Both the position numbers and the translations under genes were made by a program. A DNA stretch of 64,000 nt from Mucilaginibacter aquaedulcis (GTDB taxonomy: Bacteria; Bacteroidota; Bacteroidia; Sphingobacteriales; Sphingobacteriaceae), in contig NZ_JAUFPR010000002.1 of assembly GCF_030409325.1 (NCBI RefSeq), positions 868,001-932,000 on the forward strand, in the 5' to 3' direction. This document shows positions 1-8,975 of the stretch, in pieces; position 1 is the first letter of the stretch, and each line of letters opens with the position of its first letter. A model generated the notes under the pieces. It had not been told where the DNA came from and made no database searches. It saw only the letters and a program-made list of their open reading frames with translations.

Positions 1-1
1 T

Positions 2-283
2 TATTATGAAAAATGGCTTGGTTTTCAAAATGGAGATACAATACCAACTCTCCGCGAGGATTGCAGGTCGATTTATAAAGTTAAAATGATGCCTACCACT
101 TTTTATTCCTCACAGCAGGCAAATCACTATATGGATCGATTAATTTATAAATACAATCACAGTAGCTTATCTAAGGCATTGCCTTATATTATTAGGAGCT
201 CATTAATATTTCACCTGTATCTTAAGATGAAAAATCTTCCTCGTAATCTTCACTTCAGAAAACGAAAAAAAATCATCGGTTAG
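2..283 (+). CDS. C-terminal end of an unidentified protein (5' end outside window)
   Basis: The reading frame is open from base 2 to the TAG at 281-283, giving the last 93 residues of a protein that begins before the window. The in-frame ATG at 86 is therefore more likely internal than a real start. The tail is rich in Lys, Arg, Tyr and His, has a moderately hydrophobic stretch (around SSLIFHLYL) and ends in a basic run (FRKRKKIIG). I do not recognise the family. A chance open frame cannot be excluded, because only one short exposed end is visible. Confidence 0.45.
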   Translation, partial: YYEKWLGFQNGDTIPTLREDCRSIYKVKMMPTTFYSSQQANHYMDRLIYKYNHSSLSKALPYIIRSSLIFHLYLKMKNLPRNLHFRKRKKIIG

Positions 284-893
284 CACGTAATTATTAACGG
301 TAAATGTATCTGCCCAGAAACAGTTTTTATAATTTACAAAAGCTAAATAATGGAAATATGATCGTCAAATAAGTTTTCTTTCCTTCAATTTAGTTCAAAA
401 AAGACGGATAAAATTATTTAGTTGAAATGTGAAGCTTTTTAGCTATCCGTCGCCAGCCCTCATAAATTAACCTCAGTACGTCTTGGTTGCCAGCATCGCC
501 TACGTTTCAGGTTTCATACATTACTTTGGCTTTTTAGATAAGGGTTGGATATTAATCAATCACTTAATCAGTGAAAGCTTATTGGCTAATGTGATAACTC
601 GGTATTATTAGAATGAAAGTCTTGAAAAAATTTCAAGTACGAGCGCTGCTGCAATCACGTTACAATCACTTACAGGTGGTAGGTTTGTCTATCGAATTAA
701 GTAATAGAAACACCAAATTTACTGATTAAAGTTACCAGAACACGGCTGTTCAGATGTAAATTAATAGGCTGTTTTTACTACCGCAATCTGAGAGTATATT
801 TAATCTTTAGGTTGTTCACCGCCTTCGCGATATACAACCTAAAGATATGGCCGCCTGAATTAAAACTCTTCCAGTGTCATCAACTTTCAAATA
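284..893. other. Intergenic stretch without a supported gene
   Basis: About 600 bases with stops in all frames. On the minus strand a roughly 30-codon open piece lies near 410-500 (containing NQDVLRLIYEGWRRIAKKL) with a stop just before it. It could be the eroded end of a lost gene, but I cannot assign it. A hairpin closes the interval near 803-846. Confidence 0.5.
803..846 (-). terminator. 13-bp perfect inverted repeat downstream of the 894-1454 gene
   Basis: The arms at 803-815 (ATCTTTAGGTTGT) and 834-846 are exact reverse complements around an 18-nt loop. It lies about 48 bases past the stop of the minus-strand barrel gene, so a terminator or mRNA 3' stem is the simplest reading. No strong U-tract follows, so factor-independent termination is uncertain. 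Confidence 0.4.
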
Positions 894-1454
894 TTACCGG
901 CCAAATCCATAAGTAACCCGCAATCCCAGCAAGCCGGCAGAATAATCTTGTTTTGAAAAGCTTTCATAGCGTACTCCGAAATCCCAATGTTTTGAAGCAT
1001 AGCCAACGCCCGGAGCGAGGATTAAATTAGTAGGGCCGCCACCTTCTTCAACCTCTAAACCAAGGCCAACTTCGCCGGAAACATAAAAGTTAGGCAACAC
1101 AAAGGCTTTCAATCCAATCTTTACGGGTATAATTTCTAACGAATTTTCCATAGTGAGGCCAGCACCAAGCCCATCGTTTATATAAAGCTTTTTTGTGGAG
1201 AATTGATAAAAACCTGTTGTAAAAGTTAAAGCTAAATGTTCGGTAAGGCCATACTGTAAATCTGGAGTTATACCCAATCTAAAATTGACCGTGTTTTTTA
1301 AATTACCTACGGGCAGTAGGCCATCTGCTCCAATTGCTATACGTAATGCTCCTTTTGACACAGTTTGTGCATTAGCGTTTAGGCTTAAAAAGATAAATGA
1401 TGCAATAATAAATGTTGATAGTAATTTTAGTTTAGCTTTCATTTGTTTTATCAT
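894..1454 (-). CDS. Small outer-membrane beta-barrel protein
   Basis: Predicted 186-residue secreted protein. The N-terminus has a clear signal peptide (basic start, then a hydrophobic core ending LSLNANAQ). The rest alternates short amphipathic strands with Gly and aromatic residues and ends in a terminal aromatic/Arg strand (LRVTYGFGR), as expected for an eight-stranded outer-membrane barrel. The segment from IIPVKIGLKAF to the end matches the C-terminal module of the two larger barrel genes nearby (1504-3690 and 5560-6552). An internal ATG at 1442 (MKAKLK) is an equally good start. It is transcribed in the same direction as the sigma/FecR/STN gene set, 49 bases after it, so it may share that transcript. 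Ligand or role is unknown. Confidence 0.8.
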   Translation of the reverse strand: MIKQMKAKLKLLSTFIIASFIFLSLNANAQTVSKGALRIAIGADGLLPVGNLKNTVNFRLGITPDLQYGLTEHLALTFTTGFYQFSTKKLYINDGLGAGLTMENSLEIIPVKIGLKAFVLPNFYVSGEVGLGLEVEEGGGPTNLILAPGVGYASKHWDFGVRYESFSKQDYSAGLLGLRVTYGFGR

Positions 1455-1503
1455 GTTAGAAAAGTGAATATGGTTAACAGGGAGATGGATATGAGCAGAA
1501 CAA

Positions 1504-3690
1504 TTATTTACTCAGTTTAAACCTATAGCCCAGACGCAGGGCAAATTGTTTGTAATAAGAATGCAGGCCATAATCCTCAAACTTGAAACTGGTTTCGAGC
1601 CCATTCTGGAAAATAAACCCGGCAGATACGCCATACATCAACGAACGGTAAGGTTTGTAGGTGACTGATGTATTGTAATGAGGGTAGCTGCCATAATCAG
1701 CTTCATTAAACAAGCCAAATGCCTCACCCACCTCACCTCCTATAAAGAAAGTTTTGCCGGTGTACAGCCTGATGCCCGCTTTAACAGGTATGAATTTGGC
1801 CGAGGTGTTATCCAATGGTATTTTAGATTGATGATTGTTTTCATCCGGGTAAGAATAATAATAGTTATGGTATAAAAAATAGGTATAGCCTACAGAAAAC
1901 GTACCCATTATATGCTCGCCAAGTTCACGATGAGTAAACAATTCGGCACCTGAAACAATTCCATTATCGTCCCAGGGAATACCTGCAGTAGCGGCGGCGC
2001 CTATATACCACTCGCTTGAATTATCATGTACTTTATGAGCGGAGCCAAAGGCCTTACTAAAAACAGAATTAAAGGCAATACCTGCCTCCCAGCCAATCCA
2101 TTTTCTAACCTGATGATCATTATCTACATAGCTGTAGTGATATTCATCATAGTTAGGAATGTTGGTAATATTTTTAAATCCATTAACATGAACCGAACCA
2201 CTATGGTTATAACGGTTAAATGTTGGGCCGGCCATCAGGCTGATGTTTTTTGAAAGCTGAACATTTAATAACAGTTTGCCCTGTTCCCACCGGTCGTCAA
2301 ATGAAGAACCGGTATGGGCAAACTGATAAGCCGCCTCAGCCGAAAAATATACCTGTTGACTCAGCATAAAATCGTGACCAATACCCAAGCCAAAATAATG
2401 TAGTTTATTATTTGGCGAGATGTTTGACCCTAAGTATACCGAACTATAAAAATCATGAGTGCCTGTTTTTAAACTCAGGTTGGTATTTACAATATCATTG
2501 CCTGATAAAGTAATTTTGTAAAAGCCATTACCTATAATATTTATTAAACCAATACTGGCGCCCTCAGAAGTATCTACCCGGTTCACTAAGCCTATTTGCA
2601 AGCCTTTTAGCTTACCAGCTTCATTGTGCAGGACTGATAATTGCATACCTTCGACTTCACTTTCGGCTTTGTTGATAAATCCTGCAACCTGTATGCCCCT
2701 CACGGTATCCAAGGCCCGGTTATGTGCACCTGCTGCCTGTATACCGGTAACTGTACCGCCTACCAGGTTAAACACCCCTGCCAGCTGCAGGTATTTGGAG
2801 TCCATCTTATTGATATTGAAAAGGCCCCCGAACTCCAATCCGTTAACGCCCGCGGTATAACCACCTATGAGGTTGAGTGAAAATTTATTAACTACCTGCG
2901 GACTGAACATGCCGTGAGAACTTAAGCCCGGCGTGAGTGAAACCTGAAAAGGCCGCCTGGCAAAAAAGTCAGGAATGTTAAGGCTTTGGATGCGTTGTTT
3001 TGTTGATGAAAACAGATGCCCGATAGCAGTGCGCTCAACCCGGTTACTTTTATTGGTGGCGTTATTGTAAGCATCCGTTTGTGAGCGGCTGCTGATGGAT
3101 ACGCTTTGTAAAAAATTGATAGAGGTATCCTTGTAAGCCAGTTTACTGGCTGTTAAACTGATCTGTCCCGGATTATCTGCCCTGAACTTTAGTTTAAAAT
3201 AGCCGTGCTCGTCGGTTAAAACTGAAATCAGTTGTTGTTTAACATAAACACTGGCATTCATCAGGCGTTCGCCGGTACGTTCATCAACCACCAGGCCGCT
3301 AATGGAGTAGGTGTTGTTATCGTTAGTGATATCGGTATTTTGCAGGGCCAGGTTAGGCCGGTTAAGGTCGATGATGATATGATCATTCAGCTCCTTAAAT
3401 TCGTACTTGCCATGAAACAGCATAAACATAATGCCCGATACGGTTTGGTTGTTTGCAGTTAGGGTAACCAAACTATCCTGTGGCAGCAGCCTTCCATTGT
3501 AGGCAAAGTAAAAGTTGCCTTGCCTGCCTATTTGGTACAGGGCATCGGCCACTCGGATACGGTTAAAATTGATGCTTATGCGTTTACTAAGCAAACCCTG
3601 GGCCTGTGTTTTACCAATGCAGAGCATCATCAGTAAAACTACAGGCAGTAGTTTGCGTATTTGTGATATGGTATTAGAGGTTTTAGTCAT
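1504..3690 (-). CDS. STN and carboxypeptidase-regulatory-like domain outer-membrane barrel with surface repeats
   Basis: The 728-residue product starts with a signal peptide (to about residue 31, ending GKTQAQ). An STN (secretin/TonB N-terminal) domain follows at about 37-108, then a carboxypeptidase-D regulatory-like beta-sandwich at about 128-195 (YSISGLVVDERTGERLMNAS). Next is a run of glycine-rich surface repeats of the LA_2272 type at about 265-370 (GIQVAGFIN, GLQIGLVNR). The C-terminal half is an outer-membrane barrel ending LRLGYRFKLSK. There is no recognisable TonB plug domain. In Bacteroidota an STN domain normally contacts a FecR anti-sigma factor; here the FecR gene ends 13 bases upstream. 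It is therefore plausibly the outer-membrane sensor of this signalling system, although it is not a TonB-dependent receptor. That role is inference. Confidence 0.8.
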   Translation of the reverse strand: MTKTSNTISQIRKLLPVVLLMMLCIGKTQAQGLLSKRISINFNRIRVADALYQIGRQGNFYFAYNGRLLPQDSLVTLTANNQTVSGIMFMLFHGKYEFKELNDHIIIDLNRPNLALQNTDITNDNNTYSISGLVVDERTGERLMNASVYVKQQLISVLTDEHGYFKLKFRADNPGQISLTASKLAYKDTSINFLQSVSISSRSQTDAYNNATNKSNRVERTAIGHLFSSTKQRIQSLNIPDFFARRPFQVSLTPGLSSHGMFSPQVVNKFSLNLIGGYTAGVNGLEFGGLFNINKMDSKYLQLAGVFNLVGGTVTGIQAAGAHNRALDTVRGIQVAGFINKAESEVEGMQLSVLHNEAGKLKGLQIGLVNRVDTSEGASIGLINIIGNGFYKITLSGNDIVNTNLSLKTGTHDFYSSVYLGSNISPNNKLHYFGLGIGHDFMLSQQVYFSAEAAYQFAHTGSSFDDRWEQGKLLLNVQLSKNISLMAGPTFNRYNHSGSVHVNGFKNITNIPNYDEYHYSYVDNDHQVRKWIGWEAGIAFNSVFSKAFGSAHKVHDNSSEWYIGAAATAGIPWDDNGIVSGAELFTHRELGEHIMGTFSVGYTYFLYHNYYYSYPDENNHQSKIPLDNTSAKFIPVKAGIRLYTGKTFFIGGEVGEAFGLFNEADYGSYPHYNTSVTYKPYRSLMYGVSAGFIFQNGLETSFKFEDYGLHSYYKQFALRLGYRFKLSK

Positions 3691-3703
3691 TTAAGCTGTA
3701 GGC

Positions 3704-4669
3704 TTACTTAAGTATAATGCGGTCATGTTGTTGTTCAACCGTAATTTTAAAAGTATGACTGATCACTTTCAGGATATCATCCAGCGAATCATCGGTTTTA
3801 AAAGTAGTATTCAATGGGAGTTTATTTAATTCTTTTCGCTCAATGATAACATGCGCGTTGTAGGCTTCATTCAATACTTCAACCATACGGTATAATGGTA
3901 CATTATCGGCCACAAATTCCTTGCTGCGGTAATAGTTGTACAAATGGTCCGGATTGTTCGCTTTAGTTGGTTTGCTTGCCTTGGGTTGAATAAGAATCAT
4001 CTCTCCTGGTTTAAGTGAAACTGAATATTGCCCCTGGCTTACCTGTACTATTCCGGTTTCAACAATTACTTCTACAACGCCGTTCTTGTTCTTAACATTA
4101 AAGGAAGTACCAACCACCCTAATGCTGGTATTGCCAGTGTTAATAATGAAAGGTTTGGCTTTGTTGGGTGTAACACTAAAAAAAGCTTCGCCTTTTAGCA
4201 GGTCAACATTGCGTTGCGCACCGCTAAACATATGTGGATAACTCAACAGTGCGTTTTTGTTGAGTGTAACAACCGACCCATCAGACAGGGTATCGCTTTT
4301 TACCGTTTCCTGTGAGGCAAACTCTACCTGCCGGTTATTCTGTTTTATAAACAGCCAGGCACACCCTGCTATCACTAAAATTGCGGCTGCAACTTTTAAC
4401 CAATTATACCTGTTTTGCAATGGTACAACTTTGGCACGCTGCATAGCTGCCCTTTGCTTTACCTTTTGCAAGGAAGCCCAGGCATTAATATTAGGGTCGG
4501 CGGTAAAGTTTTTGCTACTGTCCCATATCTGCCTAAGTTGCTCAAAGCGGTGCTCATTGGCTGTATTGGCTGCCCGCCATTTTTCTACTTGATGTGCTTG
4601 TACAACTGAAACCTCTTTGAGCAGGTAACTGATCAATAACTCATCATTTATATGTAAATGTTTCTTCAT
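3704..4669 (-). CDS. FecR-family anti-sigma factor (DUF4974)
   Basis: This 321-residue inner-membrane protein has a cytoplasmic N-terminal region of about 89 residues, one membrane helix at about 90-108 (WLKVAAAILVIAGCAWLFI), a periplasmic FecR beta domain (about 115-220, with LLKGEAFFSVTP) and a C-terminal DUF4974 domain (about 250-321, PLYRMVEVLNEAY). FecR proteins hold an ECF sigma factor inactive until an outer-membrane STN protein signals. The start overlaps the sigma gene stop by four bases (ATGA), so the two are translationally coupled. It is followed 13 bases later by the STN barrel gene, completing the trio. Confidence 0.93.
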   Translation of the reverse strand: MKKHLHINDELLISYLLKEVSVVQAHQVEKWRAANTANEHRFEQLRQIWDSSKNFTADPNINAWASLQKVKQRAAMQRAKVVPLQNRYNWLKVAAAILVIAGCAWLFIKQNNRQVEFASQETVKSDTLSDGSVVTLNKNALLSYPHMFSGAQRNVDLLKGEAFFSVTPNKAKPFIINTGNTSIRVVGTSFNVKNKNGVVEVIVETGIVQVSQGQYSVSLKPGEMILIQPKASKPTKANNPDHLYNYYRSKEFVADNVPLYRMVEVLNEAYNAHVIIERKELNKLPLNTTFKTDDSLDDILKVISHTFKITVEQQHDRIILK

Positions 4670-5253
4670 GCCAATAGTTTAATTAATAGCCATATCATCA
4701 ACGGCAGGTAATCTGCTAATTGTACCCGGAGCCTTTTCAGGGCTTTGCCCATCTGGTTATCTACCGTTTTTATGGAGATACCCAGTTGCGCCGCTATTTC
4801 TGCATATTTTAACTCCTCAAAACGGCTCATCTGGAAAATGGCGCGACATTGTTCGGGCAAATCATTAATTGCTTTATACAATCGTTTTTCAAATTCTCGG
4901 TATTGCAGCTTATCAAGCGGATGTTGTGTTTTTTCCTGATCCATCTTGTAATAGGTGTGGGTTTGATATTTCTGTTTTACCTTATGATGTTTAAAATAAT
5001 TCATGCATTCGTTATGTACCGAGCGATATAGGTAGGCTTTAAGTGATGTATGGATGGCAACAGGTCCTTGCCTCTCCAGCAGCTTTAAAAATACATCCTG
5101 CACCATTTCATCGGCCAGGGCGCTGTCATTAAGCAGGGTGAGGGCGTAATGGTGCAACGCAGGGTAATGATCAAGATATATCTGATCAAAACCCTGATCT
5201 TCTGCATTCAGGTGCAGCATGAAAGATGTGTTATAGGTATTGTCTGTTTGCAA
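4666..5253 (-). CDS. ECF RNA polymerase sigma-70 factor (FecI-like)
   Basis: The 195-residue protein has sigma region 2 (YPALHHYALTLLNDSALADEMVQDVFLKL) and region 4 with the helix-turn-helix (YAEIAAQLGISIKTVDNQMGKALKRL). Like many Bacteroidota ECF factors it ends in a hydrophobic tail (LPLMIWLLIKLLA). It would direct polymerase to a regulon switched on when the coupled FecR protein receives an outer-membrane signal. It is the first gene of the minus-strand sigma-FecR-STN barrel set. The regulon is probably local, but no autoregulated promoter could be identified by eye. Confidence 0.93.
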   Translation of the reverse strand: MQTDNTYNTSFMLHLNAEDQGFDQIYLDHYPALHHYALTLLNDSALADEMVQDVFLKLLERQGPVAIHTSLKAYLYRSVHNECMNYFKHHKVKQKYQTHTYYKMDQEKTQHPLDKLQYREFEKRLYKAINDLPEQCRAIFQMSRFEELKYAEIAAQLGISIKTVDNQMGKALKRLRVQLADYLPLMIWLLIKLLA

Positions 5254-5382
5254 AGTTTGGGCTTAAAAGTAACATTTTAACTTTTATTACCCAGCAGACA
5301 ACAAACCATGCATAAACCCCTATGCCAATGTGAAATTTTATTACAGGATGAAAAAGTAGAATGAAAAACAGATTTGCATATA

Positions 5383-5417
5383 CAAAAAAAACGGCTTCGC
5401 ATTACAGCAAGCCGCTT
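5383..5417 (-). terminator. Rho-independent terminator, minus strand
   Basis: Read on the minus strand, a 9-bp stem (AAGCGGCTT with AAGCCGTTT, one G-U) closes on an 11-nt loop and is followed by a run of eight T. It lies 140 bases past the stop of the 5560-6552 barrel gene and separates it from the sigma gene downstream. The remaining bases between 5254 and 5559 show no gene. Confidence 0.75.
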
Positions 5418-5559
5418 CCTTCCTTTTATCATCCACTCAACCACAGGCCTATTGATTTTTTATCTACAGACTGGGTTTTGCAAATTATGATATCGCCCTC
5501 GCGCAGATCAAATAATAGGAAAATCCGTCTTTAATAGCTATAACATTGATTCCTAAAGC

Positions 5560-6552
5560 TTATTTCAATTTAAAGTGATAACCTAATTTGAGCGATAGTG
5601 CATCCTGGATAAGGCGGTGGCTGTAGTTGTCATATTTGGCGCCAATATCTATTCCGTTTTTAAGCTTGATACCTAATGATGGGGTATATACAAATGATGA
5701 GTTTCCCTTAGAAGCAAAAGCCACCCCTGCTTCGCCGCCTAAGTAGAATGTGTCGGCCAGGTATAAACGTAAGCCCGCCTTAACCGGGATCACGTTCTGT
5801 ACGTTATGATTGGTGTTGTAATAAACATTGCCTGCATCATCCTGAATGCCGTAGGTGGAGTAATACGATCTGAACATGTGTGTATAACCAACAGAAAAGG
5901 TAGCCTCAATATTACCGGATAATGGTTTATATAGAGTAACATCGCCACCCAGAATATGATCGTCAGAAGATTCAACACTTACGCCGGGGTTAATACTTAC
6001 GCCCAACTCCAGATCATTGCTCTTGTGTGCCGTTTTGTGTGAGTTAAGCCTGCGAGCCCCAAAGCCATAAGCCAGCCGCAGAGCGATGTTTTTGGTGGCC
6101 TTGTTTTTGGTATAGTCTTCATACTTAACACTTAGGTCGATACCATTTTTAAAGGTCAGGCCAACAGCCGGCGAGTATACAAAAGAGGTACCCCATTGTT
6201 CAAAGGCAAAACCTGCACCTGCTTCGCCGCCCAAGTAAAGGTTATCAGCAACAAAATACTTAACACCCAGCTTAACCGGAATTACGTTGTATGGGCTGCC
6301 GTACTGACTATAACCTGCAAAATGGCCCTTCTCAAAAAAATGGCTAAAGCCGGTTGTAAACGTTGCTGACCAGTGTTGGTTAAAATCTTTCTGTACGCGT
6401 ATGTCGCCACCTAAGGTATATTTAAAGGCATCGGTGGTAGATACCCCGGCATCAACACCAAAACCTATGCGCCAGCTACTGTTGTTTTGGGCAAACGTTG
6501 TGGTTATACTTAGTACAGTGAGCATAAAAAATAACGAAAATAGATGTTTCAT
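5560..6552 (-). CDS. Outer-membrane beta-barrel protein with internally duplicated module
   Basis: The 330-residue protein carries a signal peptide (MKHLFSLFFMLTVLSITTTFAQ) and two tandem copies of one barrel module. Copy 1 runs to about residue 168 (VIPVKLGVKYF, YLGGEAGAGFAF, GIDLSVKYEDY, LRLAYGFG) and copy 2 to the C-terminus (VIPVKAGLRLY, YLGGEAGVAFAS, GIDIGAKYDNY, LKLGYHFKLK). A polar linker at about residues 170-178 joins them. It may fold as two small barrels or one larger one. It lies 39 bases downstream of the small membrane protein gene 6592-6957 and may be cotranscribed with it. The same module ends the proteins at 894-1454 and 1504-3690. Function is unknown. Confidence 0.82.
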   Translation of the reverse strand: MKHLFSLFFMLTVLSITTTFAQNNSSWRIGFGVDAGVSTTDAFKYTLGGDIRVQKDFNQHWSATFTTGFSHFFEKGHFAGYSQYGSPYNVIPVKLGVKYFVADNLYLGGEAGAGFAFEQWGTSFVYSPAVGLTFKNGIDLSVKYEDYTKNKATKNIALRLAYGFGARRLNSHKTAHKSNDLELGVSINPGVSVESSDDHILGGDVTLYKPLSGNIEATFSVGYTHMFRSYYSTYGIQDDAGNVYYNTNHNVQNVIPVKAGLRLYLADTFYLGGEAGVAFASKGNSSFVYTPSLGIKLKNGIDIGAKYDNYSHRLIQDALSLKLGYHFKLK

Positions 6553-6591
6553 AAAGTGTAGTTGATTTATAAATAATATGTTGTATAGAGA

Positions 6592-6957
6592 TTAATCGGC
6601 AGGTAAAAAATCGAGTGCCTTTTTTATGGTGAACACGCTGATCCCAAATGCCATATACGCAGGTTGCTGCTGGCTTTTGAGCAGATAAGAGATAAAGAGT
6701 ATAATAAAGAAAACGCTGAGGATGGTCAATATAACACATTTAATAAGCCGTGCATCGGTAGCGTTTAACTCCTGCGGTGCCTGATAATTGCGGAGGCTGG
6801 TGATCGTACTTTTTAGCAATACCAAAGCAAAAAGCATCGACATGCCCAGGGCCTTGGGTAATACTTGCCACATCAGCAGGCTGTAAATAATAAACAAGGA
6901 ACCTGTCAGCAAAAATAGCATCAGTACAGCAAGCGCTGTTTCACGAACTCTTTCCAT
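6592..6957 (-). CDS. Small four-helix membrane protein, unknown function
   Basis: A 121-residue, strongly hydrophobic protein with about four membrane segments (around residues 8-30, 33-50, 70-92 and 97-113) and a charged mid-loop (NYQAPQELNATDARL). I do not recognise a family. It sits 39 bases upstream of the duplicated barrel gene on the same strand, which suggests one transcript. The start has no close in-frame alternative. Confidence 0.65.
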   Translation of the reverse strand: MERVRETALAVLMLFLLTGSLFIIYSLLMWQVLPKALGMSMLFALVLLKSTITSLRNYQAPQELNATDARLIKCVILTILSVFFIILFISYLLKSQQQPAYMAFGISVFTIKKALDFLPAD

Positions 6958-7818
6958 AATTGTTGTTGTTTTTGAGTATGTGACAACAACTATGGCCTCT
7001 ACCCCTACATGGTGTTATTATTTATTTAATCTTTATAGAATGAATACTAATATTTGATTTAAAAATATATGAATCGCTTTCATATGGTGTTTGAAATAGA
7101 ATAAGAGTTCCACAGCGGTTTAGAAGTCCGCTTCGTGGCTTACCGGATGCCACGTATTGAGATAGGCACGAACCGTAAAAATGACGGCATAGCCATCAAA
7201 ATAGATATTCCGGATCCTATACTCATGTAAACCCTTCCAGGCCAACCGTTGCAGCGTTGGAAAAAACCGGAGTAATTGTTTCCTATCTGCTTTTTATTCC
7301 GACTAATGGGTAGCGGGCAGTTTCTATGGGCAACATTCAATTCTTCCGGCTTCATTCCATCCGTTAACCATTAAATGCTACTAAAACTTTAAATTATGAC
7401 GATCTCAGCAATCAGGCAATTGGGCAAAACAAACGTAACTGAAGCAATAAAGGCTGCCACAACCGTTAAGAAATCTCCTTCTCAGGATAAGGAATCACCT
7501 GTCTTTGCACACTGTTTTTTTTTCGCACCGGTTAGACGGATCACAAAAAAATATGATTTATTGGGTAGCAGTTGCATTTTTTTGAGGTCGTCACCTATCC
7601 ATATGATAGCTCATGCCAATCCAGTCAAACCGGATTATCCACACAACGTAGACCTGCCGACGCCTAATCAGTTTAGGCGTTATCTGAAGTGCAGGGTGAT
7701 AGCCCAACTTCCGGAGACTCATTAAACAAGGAACATTCAAATCTTGGTGTAAGCTTCTACCATCATCATCAACTTGCTATTTAGAAATATTTGTTTCACA
7801 TCATTAAATCATTTAGTC
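6958..7818. other. Long stretch without a supported gene
   Basis: Roughly 860 bases. Open frames exist at 7140-7355 (minus) and 7396-7725 (plus), but their translations are low-complexity or Cys/Pro/Arg-rich with no family resemblance and no good start context. On the minus strand near 7115-7290 another frame reads LLRFFPTLQRLAWKGLHEYR with stops before it, which may be a fragment of a lost gene. Nothing here can be named. Confidence 0.5.
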
Positions 7819-8805
7819 ATGAAAAAGATCAGTATTTTTTTGTTCGCCGTGTCAGCAACCCTTTTGTTTGCCTGCAAACGCAGTGACGACGTAACACCGG
7901 CTTCATCTCATGAAGCTATACCAGATTCAACTTCGCTCAGTCCGACGAGCACAATGCAGGTCACCGCAGCTTTAGGGGCGGCGATCCCGTCTGTGGTGGC
8001 CGGAACAAAGGACCACGCAGGTTATGTCAATGCCAGCGGTGCCAGCGCACGGTTTAATCAACCCTACGGAATTTTTGTGAACCCGGACGGAACGTTATTG
8101 GTTGCTGATCAACGTAACGGTGCAGTCAGGAAGATCACCAGCGGCGTTGTATCAACCGTAGTGAAAAACAGCAACTTGGTTCATATGTCAAACCTCGCCC
8201 GAACCAGCGATGGGGCAATTGCGGTCAACAATGGAGGTACAACCGTGCTGTATAAGAACGGCATTCTAAACCCTATTCACAAAATAGGCTGCCCCCATTG
8301 CAACACCGGCGGAGTAAGCAAAAGCGCTGACAGCAGCTTTTTTTGGTATGCTGATAATTTGTACGATTTTAGTTCAGTCGTTTATTTAGAAAGTATCAGA
8401 CCTGATGGTACTTTTGGAGCCGGCGCAGGTGGTGCGATAGCTGAATCTGATGACGAAAATATTGTAGCAGCAACGGCGGTGAGCACAACACTTAACGACA
8501 ATAAGTTTATAACATTAACGAACGGCGTATACGAAGTAACTCACGCTGGCGCAGTCGTCAACATTTTATCGCCTACCACCTTTGGCAACCTCACTGACAT
8601 TGCGGCAAATAAGGATGGCACCAAGTTATATGTCGCCGACCAGGGAGATATTAAATTGATCACCCGCTGCGCCAGCTGTCCTACCAAACTAACTGTGGTC
8701 GCCAGCCATGTCGATGCCAGCGGACTGGCCTTGTCAAACAGCGAGAAGGTGCTGTTTTTTACCAGCTCCAAACACCACACTGTTAATAAGATCAACCTGC
8801 CATAA
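7819..8805 (+). CDS. Beta-propeller (NHL/SMP-30-like) lipoprotein
   Basis: Starting at the ATG at 7819 gives a 328-residue protein beginning with a lipoprotein signal (MKKISIFLFAVSATLLFAC, lipobox Cys at 19) followed by a charged, low-complexity linker. The longer frame from 7774 would put 15 residues before this signal and is unlikely. The body has NHL-type repeats (ARFNQPYGIFVNPDGTLLVADQ; LTDIAANKDGTKLYVADQ), each expected to form a propeller blade. Two CxxC pairs (CPHC and CASC) are unusual for a propeller and could bind metal or form disulfides. It is probably anchored in the outer membrane or facing the surface. No substrate is evident, and neighbours give no clue. Confidence 0.8.
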   Translation: MKKISIFLFAVSATLLFACKRSDDVTPASSHEAIPDSTSLSPTSTMQVTAALGAAIPSVVAGTKDHAGYVNASGASARFNQPYGIFVNPDGTLLVADQRNGAVRKITSGVVSTVVKNSNLVHMSNLARTSDGAIAVNNGGTTVLYKNGILNPIHKIGCPHCNTGGVSKSADSSFFWYADNLYDFSSVVYLESIRPDGTFGAGAGGAIAESDDENIVAATAVSTTLNDNKFITLTNGVYEVTHAGAVVNILSPTTFGNLTDIAANKDGTKLYVADQGDIKLITRCASCPTKLTVVASHVDASGLALSNSEKVLFFTSSKHHTVNKINLP

Positions 8806-8827
8806 TCCGGACATCTTTTTGGATTGA

Positions 8828-8859
8828 TAATCGCCAAACTGGTGATTATAACATTTTTT
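8828..8859 (+). terminator. Terminator of the propeller lipoprotein gene
   Basis: The 9-bp stem TAATCGCCA / TGGTGATTA (one G-U), with a 3-nt loop, starts 23 bases after the stop codon and is followed by TATAACATTTTTTG, a weak but acceptable T-tract. Confidence 0.55.
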
Positions 8860-8874
8860 GAATTGTTTGAAATA

Positions 8875-8918
8875 AGCCTAAAATCTCCGCCTTAGTTAAT
8901 TTGCGGGAATTTTAGGCT
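8875..8918. repeat. Nested inverted repeat
   Basis: The arms AGCCTAAAAT (8875-8884) and ATTTTAGGCT (8909-8918) match exactly and enclose a second pairing (CCGC/GCGG). It may be a second transcription stop, or the terminator of the gene whose stub follows at 8976. Confidence 0.4.
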
Positions 8919-8975
8919 GTTTCAGGTTATACAGATTAATGCATCCCGGCAATTTCCCGGGAGCCAAAAAGGTAA

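Noticed and set aside
7140..7725. Open frames on both strands in the long gap (71 and 109 residues)
   Set aside because: The translations are not protein-like, start contexts are poor, and no family resemblance is visible.
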